64,000 nt of DNA from Glaciecola blandensis (GCF_031846165.1 NZ_JAVRIE010000006.1:1-64000); one strand, 5' to 3'; counted from the first letter of the stretch, positions 17,119-26,013 are shown. Notes: generated by a model from the letters alone, not told the origin. Made by a program: numbers and translations.

Positions 17119-18303
17119 ATGAAATATTCATTACTACTTTGTGCCATTACTATGAGCTTTTGTTTCGCTTCACCCGCTAAATCGAATGATAGGAAAAAGA
17201 TAAGGCTTGCTGTTTTCAATGTGAGTATGGAAGCAAGCAATTACGTAGAAAGAGGGCAAGAGCCGCAAGGTAACGAGCTCTCTAAGCACCTGCAAAGTGG
17301 TCAGCATTCCCAAATCAAAAATATTGCTGAAATTATTCAGGGCATCCGTCCAGATATCATACTTCTCAACGAGTTCGACTACAGCGCAAATGCGCCACAA
17401 GATATAGCATGGTTTATCGAGAACTACCTTAACCAAGCACATGCAGGCCTTGACAGTATTGACTACCCCTACGCTTATTCCGCACCGGTCAACACTGGTG
17501 TCGATTCTGGCCTTGATTTAGACCGAGACGGTGTTGCTAGCGGTGTTCGTCAGGACGCTTTTGGCTTTGGCTTATACCCTGGTCATTATGGTATGGCCAT
17601 TCTCAGCAAGTATCCAATTAAGACACAAGACGTTCGAACTTTTCAGTACTTTTTGTGGAAGGATATGCCAGGCAACCTTTTGAATGATGTCATTAATGAG
17701 GATGGTAGCCACTACTATAGTGAAGAAGCGAGAGATATCTTACGTTTATCGTCTAAATCTCATTGGGACGTACCGATCCAAATAGGTGACAAGACAATTC
17801 ACCTATTGGCAAGTCACCCTACGCCGCCTTCTTTTGATGGATTTGAAGATAGAAATGGAAAACGCAATCACGACGAGATCCGATTTTGGGTAGACTACAT
17901 CACTGGGTCCACAAAAGCGTCTTACATTACCGACGACCAAGGTAAACAGGGAGGCCTTACAGGTGACCATTTTATTGTGGCTGGCGATCTGAATTCATCA
18001 CCGAATGAAGGCAGTAGTATAAAGCGCGGCATTATTGATTTATTAAACCACCCCCTAGTTAATGACTCGAAAGCACCGACAAGTGAGGGTGGAGAGCAAC
18101 ACTCTCCGGACAACCCTTACTCTGCATCACACACCGCAGCGTGGAGAAGCCGAGTTGATTATGTTTTACCGTCTACTGGTCTGAACGTTTACGATAGCGG
18201 CGTATTTTGGCCTAAGCGCGAGGATCCACTCTTTCGCTTAGTCGAGGACAGGAAAAGCTCTTCTGATCACCGTCTTGTTTGGATAGATCTAATGCTAGAC
18301 TAG
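17119..18303 (+). CDS. Secreted endonuclease/exonuclease/phosphatase-family hydrolase
   Basis: This is a 394-residue protein with a signal peptide (LLLCAITMSFCFASPAKS). EEP-fold motifs are IRLAVFNVSMEAS (first strand with metal-binding Asn), RPDIILLNEFDYS (catalytic Glu), FIVAGDLNSSPNEG (GDxN) and SSSDHRLVWIDL (terminal SDH). These are the metal and catalytic residues of the DNase I / phosphodiesterase superfamily. AAGG lies 9 bases before the ATG. Exported members of this group in marine bacteria are often phosphodiesterases or nucleases for phosphate scavenging. The substrate is not determined, and the neighbours give no strong hint. Confidence 0.85.
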   Translation: MKYSLLLCAITMSFCFASPAKSNDRKKIRLAVFNVSMEASNYVERGQEPQGNELSKHLQSGQHSQIKNIAEIIQGIRPDIILLNEFDYSANAPQDIAWFIENYLNQAHAGLDSIDYPYAYSAPVNTGVDSGLDLDRDGVASGVRQDAFGFGLYPGHYGMAILSKYPIKTQDVRTFQYFLWKDMPGNLLNDVINEDGSHYYSEEARDILRLSSKSHWDVPIQIGDKTIHLLASHPTPPSFDGFEDRNGKRNHDEIRFWVDYITGSTKASYITDDQGKQGGLTGDHFIVAGDLNSSPNEGSSIKRGIIDLLNHPLVNDSKAPTSEGGEQHSPDNPYSASHTAAWRSRVDYVLPSTGLNVYDSGVFWPKREDPLFRLVEDRKSSSDHRLVWIDLMLD

Positions 18304-18399
18304 GGAGTGGAGCGTAGGTAAATGCCGAAAAATCAAGCTCGCAAGAACTGAGAACCAAAGTTTTCACGTTCCCACGAGACCCAATAGAACTATTGCAAA

Positions 18400-18543
18400 C
18401 TACTCGTTGTCAGCGGCGTCTTGAACTGCTTCACCTGCAGCTTCAATGTCTTTACCTGCACCTTCTATAGTTGCGCAGCCTGCAGATAGTAGAAGCAATA
18501 ATACGCTACTGACGATGCCTAATGTTTTCATTGTCTTATTCAT
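18400..18543 (-). CDS. Entericidin A/B-like small lipoprotein
   Basis: A 47-residue frame runs leftward from ATG 18543 with AAAAGGA seven bases upstream. It reads as a short basic start, a hydrophobic stretch (GIVSSVLLLLLSAGC) with lipobox SAGC, then ATIEGAGKDIEAAGEAVQDA. The GAGKDI...GEAVQDAA pattern is that of entericidins EcnA/EcnB, small cell-envelope lipoproteins linked to stress and autolysis in enterobacteria. The gene stands alone and converges on the EEP gene. It is too short for usual gene-length cut-offs but is well supported. Confidence 0.88.
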   Translation of the reverse strand: MNKTMKTLGIVSSVLLLLLSAGCATIEGAGKDIEAAGEAVQDAADNE

Positions 18544-18795
18544 TTTATGGTCCTTTTATTTTGCGATTAATAAACTGGGTTTGTGCAGTGACTTTCCACT
18601 GCGCTTCAAACTTTAGTAAGCGTAATGCCAGAAAGATACCAAGATTTAACCTTCTGTTTTATATTGCTTTTTACTTCAGGAGGGCAAAGTAATTTGTAAT
18701 TTATACACGGTAACAGGTAAGTTCGTCTCATTTTTACCGAGTAAAATGCAGTGTTTGATTATTGCGCTCATTCCATCACGCCCAAAAAACCATAA

Positions 18796-18927
18796 GCAAT
18801 TGATTATATTGAACTTTTAGAAATAGCTTATGGTCCACGGATTATTCCAATTATTGGCTTAAGTATTGCTGATACATCAGATATCAAGTACATGAGTGAT
18901 CAAGTACTTGAGTCATCAATTAAATAA
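18796..18927 (+). pseudogene. Possible coding remnant
   Basis: This 43-codon open stretch has no plausible start and ends in TAA at 18925. It reads AIDYIELLEIAYGPRIIPII then GLSIADTSDIKYMSDQVLE, which has protein-like composition with hydrophobic and charged residues alternating. I do not recognise it. It may be the tail of a decayed gene or chance. The rest of the interval 18544-19032 shows nothing else that I can support. Confidence 0.2.
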
Positions 18928-19032
18928 GTAGTAATAAACGAGTCGTCTGATCATCAAGGTTGATGTGTTCGAACTTTGGACAGAGCATTTGATGGCAGGC
19001 ACAAAACGTATACATAAATATTAGGGATCTAC

Positions 19033-19626
19033 ATGCAAACCAAGGGTAAAACATTCATCGGTCAACATCTTCGAAACACCGTACTTTCAGTTTCAGCTTT
19101 AATCATCGCATTCAGTTCATCACTTGCAATTGCAGAGCAGCAAAATACAAATACCCAAAAAGCGTCAATAGAGTATATGACGGGGACTTCGGACATGCAT
19201 GGAATGCGCATCGCATATCGTCCAGACATTAAGCATACTTTTGATCTCCCCTTAATTGGAGAAACAAACCTTGAGTGGGAAGCGAGTCTTAATCTTTTTG
19301 ATATACATGGCAGCGCAAAGAACGAAGCGACCTATGGCCTATCTTTATCACCAGTATTCCTGAAAAGTATTCCTAGCTTCTCAGAGCGCTACCCACTGGC
19401 AGTCGAATTTGGTATTGGCGTAGCATATGTTCATGAAGAAAAGTTTGGTGGGGTTAATATCGGAAGTTATTATCAATTCGAGGATAGAATTGGGTTGGTC
19501 ATGAGTATAAACGAAGAGGAAACAGCGCAAGTTGCGTTACGCTACATTCATTATTCTAATGGTGGATTCAATACAAAAAACCCTGGGCTAGATTTTATCA
19601 CCTTGGCCTATCTGCATTCGTTCTAG
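19033..19626 (+). CDS. pagL: PagL-like lipid A 3-O-deacylase (outer membrane)
   Basis: This is a 197-residue protein with a signal peptide (SALIIAFSSSLAIA) and amphipathic strands fitting an eight-stranded outer-membrane barrel, ending in LAYLHSF with terminal Phe. The C-terminal motif RYIHYSNGGFNTKNPGLDF matches the PagL active-site region. His173 and Ser175 align with PagL His126 and Ser128. The position of PagL Glu140 is Asp187 here. AGGGA precedes the ATG. PagL removes the 3-O acyl chain of lipid A, altering envelope charge and recognition. The gene stands alone, followed by a hairpin. Confidence 0.82.
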   Translation: MQTKGKTFIGQHLRNTVLSVSALIIAFSSSLAIAEQQNTNTQKASIEYMTGTSDMHGMRIAYRPDIKHTFDLPLIGETNLEWEASLNLFDIHGSAKNEATYGLSLSPVFLKSIPSFSERYPLAVEFGIGVAYVHEEKFGGVNIGSYYQFEDRIGLVMSINEEETAQVALRYIHYSNGGFNTKNPGLDFITLAYLHSF

Positions 19627-19649
19627 CTATGCACTTTATATCCTCACCG

Positions 19650-19677
19650 GCATTACAGACATAGCAGTCTGTAATGC
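19650..19677. terminator. Hairpin between pagL-like gene and methyltransferase
   Basis: GCATTACAGAC-ATAGCA-GTCTGTAATGC is an 11-bp perfect stem 23 bases after the pagL-like stop and 24 bases beyond the convergent methyltransferase stop. A bidirectional terminator is plausible, but neither side has a good T run. Confidence 0.45.
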
Positions 19678-19701
19678 GTCTCAAAGTCATATCGGTCTTC
19701 G

Positions 19702-20316
19702 TTACATCTTTTTACCTATGAATCTTAAGACCTTGCTTTTACCATCGTGAAACTTACCTTCAAGCAGCTTCACTTCGCACTCTTCTAACAATAATTGGGT
19801 GAATTCGGGGAAATCACGCTTTATTAACTCTGTTGTAAAAAGCATATCGGTATCTTTTGGACCACCAGCCTTTGGGTTTGAACGCTGGAACTCCTCATGA
19901 CCTAACGCAAAAGCTTCTAAACAAATGAAGCCGCCGGGCTTTACTGTTTTCGCAATTTTGCGATGGTATTCGTGAAGATGACTAGAAGGAAAATGTGCAA
20001 AAACAAGCGCGACTGCATCGTACTCGCTATCTTTCAATGCAATATCACTCATATCTAATACTTGATAATCTATACTTACTTTTTCGCGTTGAGCAAGCGC
20101 TAGCGCCTTTTTCTTACCCTCTTCGCTGATATCAAATGCAAACACACTCAAGCCGATTTTAGCTGCATAAACAGCGTTTCTTCCTTCACCTTCGGCAGGC
20201 AGTAGGATATTGCCGCGAGGCTGATAAGTGTCTAAAAACTGCTTAAGAAACGCGTTTGGCGCTTCACCGTATGCATACTCTTCAGCGGCATAGCGCTCAT
20301 TCCACATTTGTTTCAT
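19702..20316 (-). CDS. Class I SAM-dependent methyltransferase (TehB-like)
   Basis: This 204-residue cytoplasmic protein has the class I SAM-binding pattern: ILLPAEGEGRNAVYAAKIG (motif I, glycine-rich) at about 36-54, VFAFDISEEG (motif II, acidic Asp), VLDMSDIAL, and YDAVALVFAHFPS (motif IV). The closest family known to me is TehB and related small methyltransferases linked to tellurite or thiol-compound resistance. The substrate cannot be read. AAGAGG lies a few bases before the ATG. It is transcribed in the same direction as groEL but is separated from it by a strong terminator. Confidence 0.82.
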   Translation of the reverse strand: MKQMWNERYAAEEYAYGEAPNAFLKQFLDTYQPRGNILLPAEGEGRNAVYAAKIGLSVFAFDISEEGKKKALALAQREKVSIDYQVLDMSDIALKDSEYDAVALVFAHFPSSHLHEYHRKIAKTVKPGGFICLEAFALGHEEFQRSNPKAGGPKDTDMLFTTELIKRDFPEFTQLLLEECEVKLLEGKFHDGKSKVLRFIGKKM

Positions 20317-20367
20317 AGTGCCTCTTGTTGTTTTCCCAGTTCATTCATAAAGCATAGATTAATTCAC

Positions 20368-20404
20368 AAAAAAGCCCGCAGAATTTTGCGTTCTGCGGGC
20401 TTTT
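20368..20404 (-). terminator. Rho-independent terminator of groESL
   Basis: GCCCGCAGAA (20374-20383), loop TTTTGCG, TTCTGCGGGC (20391-20400): a 10-bp GC-rich stem flanked by A6 on the left and T4 on the right. Read on the minus strand it ends in TTTTTT, 62 bases after the groEL stop. Confidence 0.93.
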
Positions 20405-20465
20405 ATCATTTACATATTGCAACATTGCGAAAGCGTTTGCTACAAGCTGAATGCAATCAAATTGA

Positions 20466-22112
20466 TTACATCATGCCGCCCATACCACCCATTCCGCCCA
20501 TGCCGCCCATATCAGGCATTGCAGGTGCATCTTCTTTAGGTAGCTCAGCAACCATCGCTTCAGTTGTAATCATTAAGCTAGCGATAGAGGCTGCAAATTG
20601 AAGTGCTGAACGAGTTACTTTAGTTGGATCTAGGATACCCATCTCCAACATATCGCCGTAAGTATCGTTACCAGCGTTGTATCCGTAGTTTCCTGAACCG
20701 TTCTTAACAGCGTTGGTCACAACTGATGCTTCTGCACCGGCGTTAGAAGCGATTTGACGTAAAGGCGCTTCCATTGCACGAAGTGCTAGTTTAATACCTA
20801 GCGTTTGGTCTTCGTTGTCGCCAGTCAGTTCAGCTAGTTTTGCTGCAGCTCGCACCAATGCAACACCACCACCAGGGACAACACCTTCTTCAACGGCTGC
20901 GCGTGTTGCATGCAATGCATCTTCAACACGAGCTTTCTTCTCTTTCATTTCAACTTCAGTTGCTGCGCCAACTTTAATTACCGCAACACCACCTGAAAGC
21001 TTAGCTAAACGCTCTTGTAGCTTTTCTTTGTCGTAGTCAGAAGTTGATTCTTCAATTTGTGCACGAATTTGATTACAACGACCTTCGATACCGTCTTGCT
21101 CGCCAGCACCATCTACAATAGTCGTATTGTCTTTAGTGATAACAACGCGTTTTGCTGTGCCTAAATCTTCAAGTTGAACTTTTTCAAGCTCAAGACCAAT
21201 CTCTTCGGAAATGACCGTACCGCCAGTTAGTGTAGCGATATCTTGAAGCATTGCTTTACGACGGTCACCGAAACCAGGTGCTTTAACCGCTGCTACTTTC
21301 ACAATGCCGCGCATGTTGTTCACAACTAAAGTGGCTAATGCTTCGCCTTCTAGGTCTTCAGCGATGATAAGCAAAGGTTTGTTAGCTTTTGCGACAGCTT
21401 CTAGTGTTGGTAACAACTCACGAATGCTGCTGATTTTTTTATCAACTAACAAGATGAATGGCGCTTCAAGTTCAACTAAACCGCTTTCCTGGTTATTGAT
21501 GAAGTACGGAGAAAGGTAACCACGGTCGAACTGCATACCTTCAACAACGTCCAACTCATTTTGCAGAGCCTGACCTTCTTCAACAGTAATAACACCCTCT
21601 TTACCCACTTTGTCCATTGCTTCAGCAATGATTTGACCGACAACTTCGTCAGAGTTAGCAGAGATAGTACCAACTTGGGCTATCGCTTTAGAGTCAGCAC
21701 ACTCAGTGGATAGCGCTTTAAGTTCTTCAACCGCTGCAATAACCGCTTTGTCGATACCGCGCTTAAGATCCATTGGGTTCATACCCGCAGCAACTGATTT
21801 CAAGCCTTCAGTTACGATAGCTTGTGCTAGAACGGTTGCAGTAGTTGTTCCGTCACCGGCTTCATCATTGGCTTTAGAAGCAACTTCTTTCACCATTTGA
21901 GCGCCCATATTCTCGAATTTATCTTCTAATTCGATTTCTTTAGCAACTGAAACACCATCTTTAGTAATGGTTGGAGAACCAAATGACTTATCCAAAACAA
22001 CATTACGACCTTTTGGCCCTAACGTTACTTTTACTGCATTAGCTAAAACATTTACGCCGTTAAGCATTTTGTTGCGAGCATCAATACCAAAACGTACTTC
22101 TTTCGCTGACAT
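20466..22112 (-). CDS. groL: Chaperonin GroEL (Hsp60)
   Basis: This is a 548-residue chaperonin subunit, the usual length. It has AKEVRFGIDARNKMLNGVN at the N-terminus, the ATPase motif AGDGTTTATVLAQ (Asp in GDGTTT), and the C-terminal GGM-rich tail (MGGMGGMGGMGGMM). It forms the double-ring folding machine with GroES, encoded 86 bases upstream in the same operon. Heat-shock control is expected from the sigma-32 promoter at 22603-22632. Confidence 0.99.
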   Translation of the reverse strand: MSAKEVRFGIDARNKMLNGVNVLANAVKVTLGPKGRNVVLDKSFGSPTITKDGVSVAKEIELEDKFENMGAQMVKEVASKANDEAGDGTTTATVLAQAIVTEGLKSVAAGMNPMDLKRGIDKAVIAAVEELKALSTECADSKAIAQVGTISANSDEVVGQIIAEAMDKVGKEGVITVEEGQALQNELDVVEGMQFDRGYLSPYFINNQESGLVELEAPFILLVDKKISSIRELLPTLEAVAKANKPLLIIAEDLEGEALATLVVNNMRGIVKVAAVKAPGFGDRRKAMLQDIATLTGGTVISEEIGLELEKVQLEDLGTAKRVVITKDNTTIVDGAGEQDGIEGRCNQIRAQIEESTSDYDKEKLQERLAKLSGGVAVIKVGAATEVEMKEKKARVEDALHATRAAVEEGVVPGGGVALVRAAAKLAELTGDNEDQTLGIKLALRAMEAPLRQIASNAGAEASVVTNAVKNGSGNYGYNAGNDTYGDMLEMGILDPTKVTRSALQFAASIASLMITTEAMVAELPKEDAPAMPDMGGMGGMGGMGGMM

Positions 22113-22198
22113 AATTATCTTCCTCTATATTTGTTTCTATGGTTTGGTTGTTTGCTAAAAACAACCGACCTAAATCACTGTATTTTGTTTACTGAGTC

Positions 22199-22489
22199 TT
22201 ACTCAACAATTGCCAAGATGTCGCTTTCACTTAGGATAAGCACTTCTTCACCTTCTAGCTTTTCAGTTTTCACGCCGTAGCCTTCACTGAAAATTACTAG
22301 GTCGCCTACTTTTACGTCTAAGGCTTTTACGTCGCCGTTTTCTAAAACGCGACCATTGCCGACAGCGATAACTTTACCGCGAGTTGATTTTTCAGCAGCA
22401 GAGCCAGTCAGTACGATCCCGCCAGCTGATTTGCTTTCTTGTTCTTCGCGTTTGATGATTACGCGGTCATGTAAAGGACGAATTGCCAT
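22199..22489 (-). CDS. groS: Co-chaperonin GroES
   Basis: This is a 96-residue cap of the GroEL ring. It starts MAIRPLHDRVIIKREEQE and contains the mobile-loop segment KSAGGIVLTGSAAEKSTRG and the C-terminal ESDILAIVE. The start is at 22489 with AGGAG nine bases upstream; the frame is open further back, but MAIRPLHDR is the conserved N-terminus. Confidence 0.99.
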   Translation of the reverse strand: MAIRPLHDRVIIKREEQESKSAGGIVLTGSAAEKSTRGKVIAVGNGRVLENGDVKALDVKVGDLVIFSEGYGVKTEKLEGEEVLILSESDILAIVE

Positions 22490-22602
22490 TTTCAAATCTC
22501 CTGAAAATTCCAATATTGGTAGTGTTAAGTTAAACATTCAGGCGCACCCGAATGCGTTTTTAGTGCTTGATTTTCAAGCCCTCGAACTGTGAGTTGCGAA
22601 TT

Positions 22603-22632
22603 AAGTGGGGTTAAGCTTAAAGAACTCAAGGT
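22603..22632 (-). promoter_or_regulatory. Sigma-32 (RpoH) heat-shock promoter of groESL
   Basis: On the minus strand ACCTTGAG (-35) and CCCCACTT (-10) are separated by 14 bases. This closely matches the CTTGAA...CCCCAT consensus and the E. coli groE promoter. It lies about 115 bases before the groES start and just after the fxsA stop. No CIRCE element was seen. Confidence 0.75.
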
Positions 22633-22654
22633 CTTTTCAAAAAAAAAACCTAAT

Positions 22655-23191
22655 TCAGACGATTTTTTGATTGTCTTCATTGTTCCGAGAATCGCTTGTT
22701 GACGGCTCACCTTGGGTTTTATCTTCATACTCTCCATCAATAACGTCGTCATCTTTATTCGCGTGCTCAAACGGAGAGCGGCCTTGCGATTGGAAGCCTT
22801 GTTGATGAAACGAGAATTGTCCCTGAACTTTTCCTGATTGCATAAACGATTTCACGATTGCAGCCGCAATGGGTGCGCGAGTAAAAGGGAGAGTGAAAAG
22901 AAGCCCCAGAATATCGGTAATAAAACCTGGCGTTACGAGCAGTACACCAGCGACGAGTAATAACAAGCCTTCACTTAACTCTTTACCCGGCATCTGCCCT
23001 TGAGCCATTTTGACTTGCACGTCTTGCAAGGTTGCGGTGCCCTCTCGGCGCACAAAGTAGGCGCCCAAAAATGCCGTGATCAGTACCAAAGCGAAGGTAT
23101 TCCATCCCCCAATATTGTCGCTAACATTGATAAGCAGCATAATTTCCAGAATGGGGAGCACTGCAAATAATATAAATAATCGTCCGAACAT
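22655..23191 (-). CDS. fxsA: FxsA family inner-membrane protein
   Basis: This is a 178-residue protein starting MFGRLFILFAVLPILEIMLL, with GTGGAG just before the ATG at 23191. It has three or four hydrophobic segments in the first 120 residues (including NTFALVLITAFLGAYFV and GLLLLVAGVLLVTPGFITD) and a hydrophilic, acidic tail. In E. coli FxsA overproduction relieves F exclusion of phage T7; its native role is unclear. The fxsA-groESL order is a conserved gammaproteobacterial arrangement. Confidence 0.93.
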   Translation of the reverse strand: MFGRLFILFAVLPILEIMLLINVSDNIGGWNTFALVLITAFLGAYFVRREGTATLQDVQVKMAQGQMPGKELSEGLLLLVAGVLLVTPGFITDILGLLFTLPFTRAPIAAAIVKSFMQSGKVQGQFSFHQQGFQSQGRSPFEHANKDDDVIDGEYEDKTQGEPSTSDSRNNEDNQKIV

Positions 23192-23263
23192 GCTTTCTCC
23201 ACTCAATTTAAGTCTGCGTTAATATTTTTAACGTATATCTAAGGATGTTGGGATACTCGACGC

Positions 23264-23450
23264 AAAAAAAAGGGGTCAGAGTTAATTTCCACATTTCTCC
23301 TAGTTTGAGCAGCTCTTTACCAATAGAAACCTTCAAACGGCAAGGATGCCGTTTGAGAGCGGGCAGGACGCCGAAAAGCGTGTTTCTATTGGTAAAGGGC
23401 TGCTTAAGTTTGAAAGAGAAATGTGGAAATTAACTCTGACCCCCTTTTTT
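23264..23450. mobile_element. Palindromic MITE-like element (REP/RAYT-type ends)
   Basis: A long imperfect palindrome of about 187 bases. The outer arms (23264-23300 and 23416-23450) carry A-run GGGGTCAGAGTTAATTTCC at the left and its complement ending CTGACCCC plus a T run at the right. Inner arms (AGCTCTTTACCAATAGAAAC with its near-complement at 23382-23403) surround a central hairpin CAAACGGC...GCCGTTTG. The GGGGTCAGAGT-type ends recur in gammaproteobacterial REP-like elements associated with IS200/RAYT transposases. No transposase is encoded. It lies in the spacer between the divergent fxsA and dsbD genes. Confidence 0.75.
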
Positions 23451-23555
23451 GTGAAACGTATGCGAAAGAAGACGCGGTTACGGCGGGTCTTGTTGCATGC
23501 AACACCCATAACAATACATACTTGCACACAATTGGATAAAAGGTTTAAGCCAAAT

Positions 23556-25835
23556 ATGAAGTTTTTTCAGCAATTTAAAATGTCACTAAGGTCGTGGATA
23601 CTTGTCGCAATGACAGCGGTAATGCTGTATCCACAGGCGTGTAACGCACAAATTGATGCCTCGCCTCAATCATTATTCCAAGATACCCCTACGTTTTTGA
23701 AAGTCGAACAGGCTTTTAAAATGGACTTCGAGCAACGCGGAAATGAGTTGGTCGTGAAATGGGACATTGCTGATGGCTACTATTTATATAAAAAACAATT
23801 CAATATCGATACTGAAGGTGCAGTGCTTGGACAACCCGTCTTTCCTCCTTCTGTAGAAATTGAAGATGAATACTTTGGCTTGTCTGAGGTGTTTAAGCAA
23901 GACATGGAAGTGGTTTATCCCATTACCCTAGCTGAAAATGATGCCGTCGTTAACATTCGCTACCAAGGCTGCGCAGAGGCTGGATTATGCTATCCACCTA
24001 AATCAAATGAGATTTTTCTTACCGCAGTAGCGAGCGGAAATAGCGAAGTTGCACAAACGAAAGCAGATCCATTACAGGCCTTATTTGAAGAGCAAGCTAC
24101 TTTTTTGAAAGTTGAGGAGGCCTTTGGTTTCGAATATGAGCAGGTCGATGGCAAATTGCTTGTTCATTGGGATATCGCTGAAGGCTACTACCTGTACAAA
24201 AAACAATTTAAGACTGTGGTCAAAAATGCGGATATCGCAGAACCAATCTATCCAGAGTCGACGGAAATTGAAGACGAATTTTTCGGTGTGTCGGAAGTTT
24301 TCTTTGACGACATGACCGTCGAGTATTCAATTAATAGTGCTGAACAAGACGCCGTCTTCAAGCTTCGCTATCAAGGTTGTGCCACTGCGGGCTTGTGCTA
24401 CCCACCGACGACCAAAGTCATTTATTTAAATGCTTATGGAAACGACAGTGGCGAAACGAACAACGCTTCAAGTGGAGCTAGCAATAGCAATGCACCGCAA
24501 TCAGAACAGTTTGAGCTTGCCGATCGCCTTTTATCGAATGAAAGCTTGCTCATTACGCTGGGCTTATTTGTACTACTTGGTTTGGGCTTGGCCTTCACAC
24601 CTTGCGTATTTCCCATGTATCCGATCTTATCCAGTATTATTGTTGGGGCTGGCAAAAATAAGCTCACCACATCTCGCGCCTTTTTCTTGTCGTTTGTTTA
24701 CGTGCAAGGCATGGCTATTACGTACTCATTATTAGGCTTAGTCGTAGCATCAGCAGGTGTCCAATTTCAAGCAGCATTGCAGTCACCCGTAGTATTAATC
24801 GTATTCATTATTCTGTTTGTGGCGCTAGCGATAGCGATGTTTGGTGGTTATGAAATTCAGTTGCCATCAAAGTGGCAGGAAAAGCTTAACGGTGTGAGCA
24901 ATAGTCAGAAAGCAGGCAACCCTGTCGGTGTGTTTATCATGGGTGTTATATCAGGCCTAGTTGCCTCGCCATGCACTACCGCCCCTCTCACAGCCATACT
25001 GTTAGTCATTGCCCAAAGTGGTGATCTCGTTCTTGGTTTCACAGCCCTCTATGCCTTAAGTTTAGGTATGGGTATTCCTCTTATATTATTTGGTATGAGC
25101 GGCGGTAAGCTACTACCAAAAGCGGGCCAGTGGATGAATGTAGTCAAAGTTAGCTTCGGCTTCATGATGCTAAGCGTGGCAATCTTGTTTGTTGAACGCT
25201 TCATTATTGCCGATTGGACTATGTTGTTATGGGTTGCCCTTGGTTTGGCCGCATTTACATATTGGTTTGTGGTTAACCAAGATACACAAACTACCTTCTT
25301 GAAAGGCATAAGAACGCTAATCATCATGATTGGACTCGTTTCGTCGATTGTGTTTGGTTTAAGTACAACAGCCAAACTCGGTTGGCATTCGCTTGCTTTC
25401 AACAGTGTCTCCGCAAGCACCGCCTCAGGCACGGATGGTGGCTCAAAGCTGAACGAAAAAGGCCACCCTGAGTTTGTGGTGGTTAAGAACTTAGAAGATT
25501 TGTTTGGAAAAGTAGCTGCCGCCAGCGCCGAAGGCAAATCAGTGATGGTCGACTTATACGCAGACTGGTGCGTCGCTTGTAAAGAGTTTGAAGCACGCAC
25601 TTTTCCTGAGCCTGAGGTTATTAAAGCCCTTGAAAACACCGTATGGATGCAAATCGATCTAACCGATAACACCCCTGAAGGACTAGAATTTCAAGAGTAT
25701 TTTGATATTACCGGATTACCAACCATACTTTTCTTTGACAAAAATGGGTATGAACTGCCTCGGTCTCGTGTAACCGGGTTCATGAAAGCCGAACCATTTG
25801 CACAACATGTTGAAAATTCACTGAATCAAGGCTAA
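23556..25835 (+). CDS. dsbD: Thiol:disulfide interchange protein DsbD with duplicated N-terminal domain
   Basis: This is a 759-residue protein, about 190 longer than E. coli DsbD. After a signal peptide (ending YPQACNA) come two homologous periplasmic alpha domains, about 28-158 and 161-288. Each has YYLYKKQF and the redox pair YQGCAxAGLCYPP. The membrane domain (about 325-590) carries the conserved cysteines in TPCVFPMYP and ASPCTTAPL. The C-terminal thioredoxin-like gamma domain (about 640-759) has LYADWCVACKEFE. It passes electrons from cytoplasmic thioredoxin to periplasmic partners such as DsbC and cytochrome c maturation proteins. The start at 23556 begins the signal peptide; the frame is also open further upstream through the palindromic element. 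Confidence 0.95.
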   Translation: MKFFQQFKMSLRSWILVAMTAVMLYPQACNAQIDASPQSLFQDTPTFLKVEQAFKMDFEQRGNELVVKWDIADGYYLYKKQFNIDTEGAVLGQPVFPPSVEIEDEYFGLSEVFKQDMEVVYPITLAENDAVVNIRYQGCAEAGLCYPPKSNEIFLTAVASGNSEVAQTKADPLQALFEEQATFLKVEEAFGFEYEQVDGKLLVHWDIAEGYYLYKKQFKTVVKNADIAEPIYPESTEIEDEFFGVSEVFFDDMTVEYSINSAEQDAVFKLRYQGCATAGLCYPPTTKVIYLNAYGNDSGETNNASSGASNSNAPQSEQFELADRLLSNESLLITLGLFVLLGLGLAFTPCVFPMYPILSSIIVGAGKNKLTTSRAFFLSFVYVQGMAITYSLLGLVVASAGVQFQAALQSPVVLIVFIILFVALAIAMFGGYEIQLPSKWQEKLNGVSNSQKAGNPVGVFIMGVISGLVASPCTTAPLTAILLVIAQSGDLVLGFTALYALSLGMGIPLILFGMSGGKLLPKAGQWMNVVKVSFGFMMLSVAILFVERFIIADWTMLLWVALGLAAFTYWFVVNQDTQTTFLKGIRTLIIMIGLVSSIVFGLSTTAKLGWHSLAFNSVSASTASGTDGGSKLNEKGHPEFVVVKNLEDLFGKVAAASAEGKSVMVDLYADWCVACKEFEARTFPEPEVIKALENTVWMQIDLTDNTPEGLEFQEYFDITGLPTILFFDKNGYELPRSRVTGFMKAEPFAQHVENSLNQG

Positions 25836-25894
25836 ATGTTTTCTGTTTCTGCACGATAACCTAAAGACCAGTGAACAATAAATAAACACCACTT

Positions 25895-25916
25895 CCGCGA
25901 GCCATATGACTCGCGG
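25895..25916. other. Hairpin upstream of the chemosensory cluster
   Basis: CCGCGAG-CCATATGA-CTCGCGG is a 7-bp GC-rich stem, 59 bases after the dsbD stop and 98 bases before the MCP start. No T run follows. It may separate dsbD from the chemosensory transcription unit. Confidence 0.4.
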
Positions 25917-26013
25917 CATACGTGTCAAATTATTGGCGAAATCCGCCCTATATTTGTCGTTGATCCCATGTGATTTTAGGTTTATTTTGTATGAAAATAA
26001 TAGTTGGAAAACC

